From Straminergon stramineum (lineage: Eukaryota; Streptophyta; Bryopsida; Hypnales; Calliergonaceae), in NCBI GenBank assembly GCA_963920665.1, contig OY987264.1:26082906-26146905 (forward strand): a stretch of 64,000 bases of DNA, read 5' to 3'. Shown here one piece after another: positions 23,576 to 37,000 of the stretch. Numbering within the stretch: position 1 is the first letter of the stretch; each line of letters starts with the position of its first letter. The notes below the pieces were generated by a model, which saw nothing but the letters and a program-made list of their open reading frames with translations, did no database searches and was not told the DNA's origin. A program made the translations under genes and the position numbers.

Positions 23576-25164
23576 TTATTCATGTTTGTGAAGAATATAC
23601 CTAGCATTCCTTGCATAAATGTTACTTCTAAAATTTGATTCAAGGACCACAAATTGAGCCTTCCAATGAGAAAACACAACCTCCATTTGAATGTCTCCTA
23701 GGCTAGTGTAATAAAACAAAGGCATTACTATTACTGTTACATTTTTCAATGTACATTGAAATAACACACTATAGATTGAGGCACTTTTGAATTTTGACTT
23801 TGAATTCACTTCATAACAAATTGCACAAGCATTCAACTATATAGGAACAAGTGTTGTGCTTTGATGACTCTTAGTGTAGTTTTTTTGGAGACAATGCATC
23901 AAAAGTCTATATTTCAAGGTAGGGTTCTCAAGGCCTTGGACTTTGAGGGGTTCATACTTTATATTCTCATAATTATATTTGATCAAAATTTTCTATATGA
24001 CTCTAAATTGAAGTGTTCATGGGTTACTTTAATTTTCAAGGTTTGAATAAACTATTCAATATTTGAGATACTATGAATTAGATAACAAGGAGGGAGCTAG
24101 GAATCCAAGATTATTGTCCAATATAACAATTTTGGATACATATGATTGTGGGGATTGGAAAAGATTGAATGATAAAGGATTAACCAATTTTTGAAGTGAT
24201 GCGAAATTGCATCATCTTATTTATTGAGTATTTACACAAAAGTGATTTGAAAATCCAATCTATACAAATCTTAATCTATAAATGCCCAAGGTACCATATT
24301 TCAGTGTCAATTTAACTTTGAAGTTAAATAAATTTATTGCCAAAGTACTATTTTTGATAGTGTCTTTCAATTTGGATGAATACCTCTAGAGTTTATTTTA
24401 AACATCCAAAATCCAATTGTGAAAAAAATGGTTTATGATATTTCTTTTGAAGATTTGTGCAAGGGGGGTCATTGCAAATCTTGATTTTTTTATTTTAGGG
24501 GGGTCTTGGAGATGAGACTCAAATACACGAGATCTTGGAGAAGGAATCACAATAAAAGTTCATTGAAAAAAATTATAGAATAAATTTTGAGAAGCTGTAA
24601 ATTGATTGTAGTTATGCATGTTATATTCTTTACTCATATTTTTTTTATAACTTCATATTTTTCTTCATAACCTCATAGTTTTTGAAATCTAAAAAAGGAT
24701 ATAAAGACTTCAAATAACTTTTACAGTCTTAACCGTTGAAAGGCCCTTGAGGTCCTTCTATATGTCCCATATTTAGCCTTATAATTCTTGAATTGTAGTT
24801 AATTCCTAAAGTTCCTTGACTATGTTATCACCAAAAAGTAACCCTCAAAAACTGCCATTTCTAATACAAGTACCAAATTTTTGAAAAATATCATTTTTGG
24901 ACACATGTAACTATAGGATCTTGTAGTGCACTAGATTGAAAATATGTGGAAAAAAATTCAAAAAATTCCACCATGTAGATAGCAAGATATTAGCATTTGA
25001 AGTGACAAAATTCCTTTTTTGGGCCCTGTGAAAAAACGGGTAGCTGCACTTCACAAGGTCACATTTGTATGAAAAAATGTCCAAAATGGTGGTGCTTCTT
25101 TAGATTTATTGTTCAATGCAAATTGACTACATGCTTGAAAATTTTCAAATCATTTGGAATTGTG
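23576..25164. other. AT-rich intergenic DNA
   Basis: No gene-like frame, RNA gene or clear element boundary seen. Text near 24840-25000 resembles the flanks of the dispersed repeat that follows, so part of this may belong to the same family. Confidence 0.5.
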
Positions 25165-25735
25165 CAACATATAGGAAAAAAATAGTAAATAGAAAGATGT
25201 AGAGAATGATTCAAAATACTAAATTGTTAACAATTTATTAATGGAATTGAAAATTCCCAATCCCAATGGTTGTAATGTTGTAATGAACAATCAATATCTT
25301 ATTGTTTTATTTTTTTCAAAAAATACTAAAAATTGAGTTAAATAAAGGACTTCAAAGTTTATTTTAGAGTAGAGAATCCATACTTGCCTGCAAACTAAAA
25401 CATCTTATAACTTTTGATTCATTGATCAAAATGAAATGATTCAAAGCATTCTATATACATATAAATCTAGAAAACCAATTTCAATTTTTTTGGTTAAAAA
25501 AATGATTTTTTCAGATCTGCCCGGACTGCACAAGTTGAGAAACAAACTACATACTAGGCCATAACTTTTGACTCATATTTCCAAATGCCTTGAAATTTAC
25601 TACACATGAAAGATATTCCTTGTCTACACCTTCTATTAAATTTTGGGCCCAAAACTTGAAAATCTCCAATTACACGTACTTGTCCTAAAAAATTATGTTG
25701 ACAAAAAACACACCTTGGTCCTTTGGGGGTTAAGG
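25165..25735. repeat. Dispersed repeat, copy B
   Basis: Same-orientation partner of the copy at 4120-4700. Identity is highest at 25342-25372. Its right edge coincides with the left arm of an inverted repeat (25730), suggesting an adjoining or internal element end. Confidence 0.7.
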
Positions 25736-26466
25736 GTGATTACAAGAAACACTTCATTTTTTGGGCTAAAGAATGTAGTTTCTAGCAATAGGACTGACAA
25801 TACTATGGACTACTATCAATTCTATGTGTCAGCAATGCACCTACAAATCTAAACTATTAATTCAGCACTATGCAATACTCTAGATTACTATGGAGTACTT
25901 CAAAAGCCACAGGAATAAAAAAATAACAAAAAAGGGGTCTGTGGACTTTTTCAATTTTAGTAATTCAAAAGAAATTCAAAAAAATTCTATAAAAAAGACA
26001 TTTTGCTAGAAAAGATTGCACTCACATTGCACCAAAGAATTCATGTAGGAAATTTTTTCCCTCTTCACAAACTTTGCGCAAAGGAAGGTCACTTTGACCC
26101 TACATAGGTAACCAAAATGTTGCTATTTTCATAAAAACTCATCACCAATCCTTCAATTGTAATGTTAGTAGACCTCCAACATGTCCAATTTGTAGCTTCG
26201 AATTTTCATTTTTGGATCAAAAATAGGACTAAAAAAAACCCAAAATGACCAAGGTAGATACTCAATCGGGGGCATGTTAAAAATAGTACAATAATTTTTT
26301 TTTGAACTTGAAAAAATTACACAATGTCTGAAACTACCACGTATACCTTCATTCCAAATTTCACACTCCAAATAAACAAGTGATGCAAAAGTTAAGAGCA
26401 AAAACTACATGTTCAAGGGCAAGGGGACAAAAAATAGGACAAGTGTTTTTTACAATCACCCTTAAA
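25730..26466. mobile_element. Possible non-autonomous element bounded by inverted repeats
   Basis: The 26 bases at 25730-25755 (ttaagggtgatt..) match the reverse complement of 26441-26466 at 22 of 26 positions. The enclosed 737 bp are non-coding and AT-rich. The size is consistent with a small DNA element, but it could also be two members of the neighbouring repeat family in opposite orientation. Confidence 0.4.
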
Positions 26467-27780
26467 TATATGAATTGTGATATATTGTTATTTATGTACT
26501 ATTACAATCATTAATTTACTTTGTACCAGAAAAGCATTTGGTCTATTTCTTGTGATTACAGGATAGAAAGATCTACTTCCCCTCTCCCTTCAAGGGAAAA
26601 TGGGGATTGTCAATTGAGGGATGAATCCACTACCCTTGTTGTTGATTTCAGTTTTGGAGGGGGGGGAATAATTTACAACATGAAAATAGGATTTTAGGAT
26701 TTTTGATTGGCCCTGCCTTGGATTGAAAGAACATGAGCTGTTGATTGGTCTAGGATCTAAAGACATCTCAATCATGGAGTATGGATATGGAATATAGAAT
26801 ACAAAGTATGGTCACTAAATATGGATATGGCACAAAATACAAGGTATGATTGTACAATATAGGATACGGACATACAAACATACATACATGGATATATGAT
26901 AAACATATGAAAATTACATAATCCCGTATTGTTTGTAAGGGGGATTGTCTAGAAAAAATACAACTAAGTGGGTAGGGGTAAAGACAAGATGGAAAAATTA
27001 ATTAGATCAAAAGCCATGAGTGACTATCCACTCAAACGACAAAATGTTTTTTTGTCAATGTTTTTTTGATCAAATACCACCAAATTCATAATATACTATA
27101 CCACTACAAAGGGTTCTTCAAGGGTTAAAACCTTCTTCATCAAACATTATTATCTTTCAAATTATAAGTGATATTGCTATGTTTTATATTGTCTTGTGAT
27201 TTATAATAACAAGTCTAATTTAAATTCAAATGTTTACAATTGTAAAAAAATGGATAAAAACTTATCAGTACTTGGGCTCTGTTTAGTTTTCAGTACACTC
27301 CAAGAAGCTCAAAAAAGACCTTGAGCATTTAGGGGTTATACATTCAACTCAAACATTTATAAGTAATTCATAGGATGAAATAAACATTTTCAAATCCATC
27401 TGTGCTTCAAAATATGCATGCAAACTTGGTTAGGAGTTAGAGTTTCCGAATGTTTTTGACATTACAAGACATCATACTTAAATTTCAATTGAATGATTTT
27501 TCATTCTACATATGTTTTCAAATAATACAAATACAAATGGCTACCCCTTCATCCAAAATGGTCAAGAATGATAACTTAAAATATGCGCTATCAAAATGAC
27601 AACCCTCAAATCTTGTGATCTAAGCTCCACTGTCAATGCATGTGCGTCTTGAAACTGCAATGGAATTGGATAGATACCTCTGTTGCTTGGCTGCTTTGTA
27701 TCATACCTTGCAAATGGAATGACAATTTCCATTTGTTCATAAGGAAAAAAAGAAAAATCAAAATAGCTAGAGATTGCAAT
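26467..27780. other. AT-rich intergenic DNA with simple repeats
   Basis: Contains a loose tatgg(a)tatgg / ataca run near 26775-26900. Nothing else is recognised up to the stop codon of the repeat-protein gene. Confidence 0.5.
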
Positions 27781-30029
27781 CTATTTACCTCCTAATCCTT
27801 GTCGCTCCCAAAATTTCCTCGGAGGTTTCAAGTAAGGTTGTTCCATAGGGACCTTTCTCCGTCTAGCATAACTCGCTTCTCGTTCTGCAGTACTTCTTCG
27901 AGACTTTTGTCCTGGCGGTGTATTATTAGGAGAAACACTTGGATCTGTGACGTTATTCTTTTGTTTCCCAAACCAAGGAACATGGTGGTGAGGATCATCA
28001 TTTGGCCCTGGTATTTTTTGCGCAAACAAATTTGGAGCCAGTTTCTTTTTTGGACGCCCGGTTGATGTTTTTTGGCCGGGTTTTTGGCACGGTATAACTG
28101 GGCGTACAGGAGGTCCACGAGGCTTTTTCTTATCGCAATAAGGACTCTCTAGTGCTCGGGAACCTGCAATGCAATGCTTATATGTGAATCTTAAAATTGC
28201 AAAAGAACAACAAAAAGCATTTTAGAAAGAATTCACTTTATAAAGTATAGAGACCCACCCGTCTTTTGCTGGTCTCTCCATCTCAAGTTCCCCTGATTCC
28301 CTTTCTTGGCTGAGCCACTTGAAGCCGCTGGAGACGGTGGTGACGCTTGACCCGACTTGGGAGGAGAGGCGCCTACACAGCCTTACCACCAAAGGTTAGC
28401 ATCTGCGAGTACACACTCAAATCTCAACCACTTCAATTAGCAAGAATCATACTAAATTTGCAGTTCATGGGGCACTTCAAAGGCGATCCAAAACTTGATG
28501 GATACACCGAATGTGCGGCATGAGTGTTCTATAAGCGGGTTTCAGACCTTCAGGAATGGAAGATCATCACTGGCTGATCACAACATTCAACAATAGAGAA
28601 AATTTGAGGACCCCAAGTGGTGGTTATCATGATATAGTGGATAGCAAGAGGAAGAGCCAAAGCTCAATGAAGGATAAACCAGAAACCATCATTTCAAGAC
28701 AAATGCCACTACCAAAGCGAGGGAGACGGGAAACGAGCTTAACATTGAGCACTCCACTGTCCACCACCAGACAGCCATGAACATCCAATTCACCATAGGA
28801 AGCATGGAATGCACCTCATTCCACCAAGTTCGAAACCCACAAATGTATCAAGATTGAATGGGAAATATATATTTGAGAGACGGAATGAAAGTTGAAAACG
28901 TCACAAACATTTCTCACCGACTTGATACTACAAATTTCTAATGAGAAATCTAACCTGCTTTGCGGGGTGGCAATTTCGGACTCGGCGGAGAGCTCTGTCC
29001 CGGCGATTTCGATCCAGGAGGCGGATTAGGATGCGGGGTGAGATGAGGTCGTGCTCTGAGCTTCCTGGTGGTATTGCCGAGCCCACCCGTATTGTGATGC
29101 GGGGACTGATTGATGGGAGAATGCGGGCGCGGGGATCCCATCCTCTTCACGGATCGTCCCAGCGGAATCTTCTCCTCCCGGGATTCTACGGGCATGAACG
29201 TCATCGCCTCCTTAGCATGCTCCCCGAGCATAGGTCGTCCAGGAGGAGTGAGGGTGGGCGACACAGCGTAGTCGGTGATATACGACTTGCACTTGCCCCA
29301 GTAGGTTGATTCCCAGTCGGTCGGTTTCCTTGCAATGCCGGTCCATCCCGGAGGAGGAAACTCCTTCCCTGACTTCCCCACGGGATATCCCGGGGAGTTG
29401 CGCTTCCTTGGACCAGCCGATGCTTTCGGCGAAGGTTTTGGCCGAGTAGGTTTTCTTTGCGACCGGGCCAGCGCATTCAGCATGTTCTGGAATTTGCTAC
29501 AAGACTGGCCGAGCGGCACTTGATCGTCTCGGGATTTATCAGGCCACGACATCGCGCCCATGGTGCCCTGTCCATCGACCATTCTGCCCGGAGGTGTCAT
29601 GTTCGGCGAGACAGAAGGATCCGTTACGTAGGACTTCGTTCGTCCCCAGAAAGGGTCACCTGCAGGATTGGGCCCCGCGGGAACCACCGCATTCAGCCAC
29701 GCCGTGACATCCGTGTGGGGCTTTCCGAAGTAGTAATCTCTGCTTGCAGGTCTGGCCAAGTCCACATACCGAATCCATTCGGTCACATCGTTTCCCTCCT
29801 TGCCGAAGTAGGGATCCGGAGCGTTTATGAGTTCGGGATTCTGGGAGTGCGGCGGCGGCGGAAGGTGGCAGAACAAAGTGACATCCGATCCTTTGCTTCC
29901 ATGATAGAAGTCCGCTGGGCTCTGAAAATTCTTCTTGTCCACTGGCATGTTCCATGGACCTCGAATTTGACTGCGCTTATGCGGGAAGTCAGAGATTTCA
30001 TGGGTAGAGTTTCTTATCTTCCTCCCCAT
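27781..30029 (-). CDS. Unrecognised basic, proline-rich repeat protein (523 aa)
   Basis: Three exons, 30029-28955, 28372-28259 and 28163-27781, total 1572 nt; junctions GCAG|GTTAGA...GTGTAG|GC and ACGG|GTGGGT...TTGCAG|GT keep frame. I do not recognise a family. What is visible: six copies of a short module of two aromatic residues, G or H, a basic residue and, four to six residues on, (V/I)T, at residues 42-51 (FYHGSKGSDVT), 74-83 (YFGKEGNDVT), 100-109 (YFGKPHTDVT), 127-136 (FWGRTKSYVT), 243-252 (YWGKCKSYIT) and 460-469 (WFGKQKNNVT). The last three continue as D..VSP..TPPG. Copies 4 and 5 share a further AM......SR....PLG.S block. Linkers are rich in Pro, Lys, Arg and Ser; there is no signal peptide, membrane segment or catalytic motif. 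It looks like a structural or scaffolding protein, probably disordered between modules. The first in-frame ATG is used. Confidence 0.8.
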
Positions 30030-31005
30030 GACTGATTTCTGCTTTCGAGGAAACTCAATCCTGTTTCGTGATAATCATCGCTGAAGGACAAGTCGCTTTG
30101 GATCTGTCTTCACGTTGCATCCAGAAGAACAAAATTAGACGGCACCCTGCTAATCACCACCACAGTGCGCGGTAACAGAAATTTAAGAATCCAGATTCGC
30201 AGGTATGATCCCCGTTGCTAAATTTTTCCGCCAGACTTGGTGTTGCAGCATGTCCAAAAACAGAGCTTGGACGCTGCACATTGGACGAGTAGCCGACGAA
30301 GATTAGCACCATGGAATGATATGATTTGAACGGCGCCACGTCAGATCCAAAAAACATCGACTCGTTAGGCATCACCCAGACATGCTTCCATTTGCGACTA
30401 CCACAGGGCCAGTCTGAGCCCGTGATTAGCAGTAGCATAAGTCTCTCGAAGACAGGGCAAGGGTAATGGAAGAGCAGGGCATATTCCGGCACCGAAGGTT
30501 AGCCAGCTGAACATCAGCATCGTCCATTGGGAAATTGGGAAGGCCGGCGGTTTGTGAGATGAGTTTCTAAGGGCTACAGCTCATGAGGTCCCGAGCCCAA
30601 AAGCCATAACTTCCGTGGAAACGACAGAACAAGATTAAGTCCCATGAAAATGACTGTTGGCTGAGGTGACGAATTGCGCGTATCGGTTTTTTCGCTCGTC
30701 AACACTTTTTACCCAACCGACAGAAATTTTCCTCTGAAACCTTTCATTATGCAAAAATGTTGGATAACGATAAGAGCATGTTTTGCTATGAGTTAAAACC
30801 ATGGAGAACATAAGATATACTACAAAATTGGGTTCTTGACAGAACATTGCGGAACGATTGACATTATTTAGCAAGCGAACCATCGTTTGGGATCTTAGCA
30901 AGCGACAGGATTCCTTGAAAACTGATGGAAAATACATTGAACCAAATTGACAACAGAATGAAAGACATGTGGAAATACAGTAGTAGATGAAAATAAAACC
31001 ATTAG
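30030..31005. other. Intergenic region between the repeat-protein and ABCB genes
   Basis: About 975 bp that must hold the repeat-protein promoter and leader and the ABCB 3' UTR, both genes running on the minus strand. The open frames seen here (30154-30492, and 30635 onward) lack any domain; the second is an out-of-frame read through the last ABCB exons. Confidence 0.55.
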
Positions 31006-34000
31006 TTAAATTTTTACAGGTTCCTTGCTTTCCTCTGACTCTTGAAGAGCCCACATGTGTGCATATCTCCCTCCCTTCACTATCAGCTCTTGATGAGCAC
31101 CTTCTTCTAAAACCTCTCCAGCATCCATAACCTACAGCAATACAAGCGGAACTCATGTAAGCGCCTTTGAAGCCATCAGAAGTACGCAAAAGAAAGTCAT
31201 ACGTGTACCGGTATACTAACACTGAAGTACACGAGGAGCGTTCGGTTCGTACCATAATGCGATCACAATGCATGATTGTTGACCTGTACATGAAAAAAAC
31301 ATGTCACGAACATATCAGAGTCCCAGATATTGATTAACGGAACAAGTTTAAAAGCAAATCCATTCGGTACGAGAGAATATTTATAAGGACACAATGAAAG
31401 ACTTAGGACAACAAATGCAATGCAATTGCAGTTGTAATAATACATATATTACGTACAGTCTATGGGCAACAAAAACACAGGTGCGGCCAGCAGCCAGTTC
31501 TTTCAATGACTTCAAAATAGCTGCCTGCACATCCAGAAAACTCAAAAATTCGTCAGAGCTCCAAAGAAGTTGGTCAGACCCCAAACCGTAAACCTAACGG
31601 CTTATCCACTCATCTTCATGCAAAGAGGCAATTCATTATACAAATTCGCCCACAATTACTGTAGCTTCCAAGGCTTGTAGGAGGCAAATTCTTCAAAAAC
31701 TGTAAAAAACCTTCATCCAAACATCTTAGTAATTACTATAGATTGCAGTAATTGCAAAAATCTTCAAGATGACTAGGAATCCCATTCACATTTAACAGAT
31801 GAAATACCAGAGTCAAATTTCTATCATCCAGAGCTTTCTGATGAAGAAAAGATGCTAATATACCTCAGTTCCAGAGTCTAGCGCACTGGTTGCTTCGTCG
31901 CATATCAATAATCTGGGAGACTGCATGACCCAGCTCATTAGAGATTGTAAGTGGAAAACATGTGAAACTTGATTAACTTTTGATCATGAGCTGTATACAT
32001 CAAATCAAACTCCATAGGTGGAAAGAAAAAACAGCAGTAAATCCAGTAGAAGACCTACAGCAGTGATCGGTCACACGGACAAGTAGATACTGAATCAGAT
32101 TTTAAATAAACGGACGCAGTCGATATGAAAATGACAGTAAGTATTGTCACATTCTAGATTAGACGTGCAAGCGATTATTCCCTTCGACTTTCGGAGACTC
32201 GATATTCCATTCCATTTCAGAGCCTTTTCAATGCGTTTGTATACATCGATCACCTCTAATTTTATCGAACAGCTTGCGAACACATGTGAGCATTAAAGTA
32301 ATACAATTGTAGAAATAAGCAAACCTTTAAAAACGCTCTTGCTATGGCCACACGTTGTTTCTCTCCACCGCTCAGCTGTCAAGAAAAAACCCATTTCCAA
32401 TCGTAAATAATACTCCACCGGTCATTCTGTCATTTGAAATTCTCCATGAACAATGGCGAAACACACCACGAAGGGAATTTTCGAAAAGAGAACAGAATGT
32501 GCACCTTCAACCCTCGTTCTCCCACCATAGTTAAATATCCATCTGGCATCCGAAGAACAGCATCATGAAGCCTCTGCAAAAAAAAGTCGAGCATCTCATA
32601 TAACACCTCCGAAGGAACAAAAATTCAATCTGGTGAACCATCAAATCTGAGGGAAAAAACGCTGGGGATTGCATGGTATTAGATCATTGCATACCGCCAG
32701 CTTTGCGGCTTGAATAACCTGCTCCTGTGTAGCATTGGGCCGACCATAAGCAATATTGTGCATGATGGTGTCGTTGAACAAGACCTGCGCAGGGACAAAA
32801 ATCGTCAAGTAAAACACTGTTCAACGTCAAACACATTCAAATTCAGTGACGAACCAAACAACTCGCGATGCACACATACCGTGTCTTGAGGAACGACCGC
32901 CACAGCATTTCGCAAGGAGTCCTACAAACCAAGTGAAACCGACTCAGCTTACGTAAACTTGGAGAGGTCGATTTCATTTTGTACAGCGAGCAACTAAGAG
33001 AGATTGCAACTGCGAAGTATTGAAAAACCAAGACGAAGTTATCTCGATATTGTAAACCTACCTGAGTTAAACTCCGCAGATCGTGATCATCTAGAAAAAG
33101 TGCACCTGAATCAGGATCATAAAGACGCAATAATAACTTTACAATAGTGGATCTGCACAAGCGACAAAAAGTATGTAAGTATTCAACACAAAAAAAGATT
33201 GTATGATTTGCCTCTTAGAATAATGATTGATGCTTACTTTCCAGATCCTGATGCACCAACTAGCGCAATGCTTTCCCCCGGGTCCGCTTTGAAATTGACT
33301 CCCAGCAAAACCTGCGCCCCATTAAAATGTATCCCAAAACGACCCCAAAAAGAGAGCGATAAGGAAATAATATGCGCGTGATTAGGGTGGCTGGTGATTG
33401 TACACATTAGCCTCAATAAACACAGTACCAAACACAGTATCAGACTCAATATTAGCCAAGAGTACCATTGCAACTCACTAATTAACAGATACTGCATGAG
33501 TGTTTCCATTTCGGCAGGTAAAGTAGCGAAAAAATCACCTCTCTTGAAGAGGTATAGCTGAATCTCAAATCACGAGCCCTGACTTTACAACCGCTACCCA
33601 CGCGGTCCAGCTCTACTCTGCCGTCCTTTAATAAAGGTTGAGTACTGCCACAAGGCCACATTCAGACCCAAAAAAAGGTGACCAAGTAACGACTCTAGAA
33701 CTTCGAAGGTTTCCGCTTACTCAACACATCGAGTGCATATATAAAATCCGAGTTATTTTAGTACCATGCAGAAGCTTACAGAGGAACAAAGAAACTATTC
33801 TTTGGCGAGATTGACTAAACGTTTTTAAGAGTTGAATATGAAGCTAGTTCTCCGCTGTATATGCAAGAACCCCTAAAAGTTCACTGCATTCATCAAATAA
33901 TAATAAGCTTCACTTAATCTGAAATAATCCATCACGGACACAAAATCATATGGTCAGTCAATGATCAATGATACCTAAGAATAGAAAAGAGACTCTCCAA

Positions 34001-37000
34001 GTCCACTTGCGACTGCCTGAGATCTCTGTACAGGAAACCCAGAAACTTTCCCCGAAAATTTTCAGTCAGCATAAGAGTGCAGCAGTTAATTCGTGATGCA
34101 TCGAGTCAAGAATCCGAATGAAGCACCAATGCCTATATAACTGTAAAGGTGGAAAATAAAACTATTCGGTAAAATTCGACGCCTTAACGACCTAGCAAAC
34201 ACACTACGCGGGAGTTGACAGTACCTGTAGAGGACCAGAAAGTTGTAAAATGAGACCATTGGCCAGAACAAGGTCACCAACTGTGGTAACACCACGGGCA
34301 ACCTTCAGACCTGCTAAGGCCATCACGGCAGCAATGCCGACTGATAATATAAGGGCCTGTCCAGCATTCAAAGCCGCTGATAACCGCTCTGCTTGCAGCT
34401 GTAATTTCTAAATCAGTAGTTGCAATCTCAAATGAAGTTTCGAAATGTGCAGACAGATCCGCATCCTCTCCAAAGAACGTCAAGACTATAGTGAACATGA
34501 GAAAACACTGACAGCGGACACCGGCGGACCCTCGTTAAATACTCGATCACGTTCAAGTACTAGTACTTAAAAGTTTCTGATGACCAGCATTGAATTCAAT
34601 TGGAGGATAGAAAATCACCGAAGCACTTTGGTAGCCTTGCAAAAGTTTGTTGTACTGCTCTACCTCTAGACTTTGATTATTGAACTGCAACACCACCAAC
34701 CCAAGTTATTGATGCAAAAATTCAGGAATCAGCATATTCACAAATACCAAATATCTGCAACCAAACCCCAGACACAATTTACACTTTGTAATGATGCAAA
34801 AGATGATACGCAGAAATTAAAAAGCACACGAATTGAGAACAAGTAAAGTTCGTGATTTCAAGAAACACCGAAGATACTTGGGTTTGGCAATCCCTGCTCA
34901 CCTGCACAACAGTTTCGTAGTTGAGCAAGGCATCAACTGCCTTTCCTGTAGCTAAATTCTCTAACTTGTTCACCTACAACCACATACCCAAGGCCACTGA
35001 TTTACATAAAATTTTCACACTTCCACATCATCTGAACAAACGTCCTTGTCACTCCGACTAGAAAGTCCGCTTCTAGATTATAACTACTGCAAGAATGTAA
35101 CTGAAGCCACGAGTGAGGTAGTCTCTAGAGAAACAGAATTTAAATGCATATTGACTACTCATGTGTTCAAGCATCCTCAGATTTTAACTTCGTTCCATAA
35201 AGTTTTTCATGTCAAAATTGCACAAAGGGGAACGAGAGAACCTCCTTGCGGCTTTGAGCAGCACGTGTAGTGATTTGAACGGTGAATGTTACGTATGCAG
35301 TAAATGTCAAAGCTACTATCGCCGCCACCATACCACTCACTTTTGTTGCCAGAAGGCCGCATACCAGAATAAGCTCAACAAAGGTTGGTACGAAAGTAAA
35401 GACTGCCACAAACTGACCTCATTAGTGTGATACAAAAATTACGTACTTTGAAATAAGTCAACTCTTGGTAGCAGGAAAAGAAGCTGAAATAAACTCTAAA
35501 ACTATTTAATACGTTAGAAAATAAATTGATCATATGAGCATTAGGTCTTCAAAAGATGATCCTACCTACAGCACGGAATATGTTGACAACGCTACGCTGT
35601 GCGCGATCCAAAATACGTGACAAGGCACCCGTTCTTCTCTCCAGGTGAAATGTCAAATCCAGCCGCAAAATATGGTCGAGTAGTTGGACCCCTACGCGAC
35701 GCCCCGTGACCTGACCCAATGGTGCAAAAATAATGTACCGTACTTCATTCAGTCCCGAACTCAAAGCCTGTTCAAGTCAGTAAAATTAAATCAGTGTCAA
35801 TGTCGGTGTAATTCAATTAGTAAACTTCTCACCTAAACCTTCAAATATAAAAGCAAGATCAAGTGTTCAACATCGCGCTGCTAGAGAGACATATGCACTC
35901 TTACACTGAATCTGAGATTGAGCAGATTTCATTAACATGAAGATATTCACAGCTGATCCAGTAAATACATCAATGCCATTGGAATGTGCACTTCTGAATG
36001 CCAGTACTATGTAAAGCGCTTACAAATTCAAATTGAAAGGAGATTTACTTTCGACAGAGCAGCACAAACTAGGGCTACCAAAGCTGGTGTAGCACGACGA
36101 AGAGGTGCTTCTGCAAGTTGGTCCATTGCCTGCTTCAGCAACACCGGACCTGCCAATCCCGCTGCCTGCTCCCTTACACGGCGCTTGCCTAATCAATGTA
36201 CTTGCAGAAATCTTATGCAAGTACGCAGAAAACCTATACGGATGGCGTTTGATACAAGAAGCTAGACCCCATACGCATTGTATGGGAATGGTCCCGAGCT
36301 TTCTCCTCATTCTAAACCATGCCTGTTATCGTCATAAAGTGTCTAGCATAAAGAAGCAGAATAAAATATTGCGCAACACTCCAACAATGGAAATAGCAAA
36401 AACATCAAGCTCAAGCACTCACAGAACAAGACTATAATTGAGCTCGATTTAGAGTATGACCTTGCTGGCAACAAGAAGAATCAATGCCGCTGCAAGACGC
36501 CACCTCAATGTTGTATCACTGGACGCTAAACGCCACAAATATGGCAAAATCTGCACAGAAAATTTCGAACTAATATTCGTAAAGTTCCCCCGCCCTAAGG
36601 TAATCACACCTAATTGCGACACCGACCTAAATGTGACACTGCAATATCCGAGTACAATTTATTTTTTAAGAAAGTACACCAACAGAACATCAGAACTTGC
36701 GCCAGTTTTAGATCATCTACCAATGAAACTTTAAATCCTTCTAATTTTTGCAAATGATAACCAAATAATGCATTCTTTACTGCGTCGGAATATTAAAACA
36801 AGATCTGCTAACAAGAACATTAAAACAATTGACCATTCCAATAATAGGAACTTCTCTCAGCGTTTACAGCGCCGCAATTAGGTGTCACTCCTTTTACTTT
36901 CGTGCTCAATTTCTCACATGTGGAACTATAGCGCAATCGTGATCACATAGAATTCGATTTTATTACCGACAACGGCCAACGAATTCAAGAATTAAAAATG

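Noticed and set aside
29457..30035. 192-codon plus-strand frame, and a 122-codon one at 28941-29309
   Set aside because: Antisense to exon 1 of the repeat-protein gene; no domain, and the minus-strand repeats are clearly the coding signal.
30635..31291. 218-codon minus-strand frame
   Set aside because: Reads through the ABCB terminal exons and intron out of frame; the true frame gives the canonical H-loop and C-terminus.
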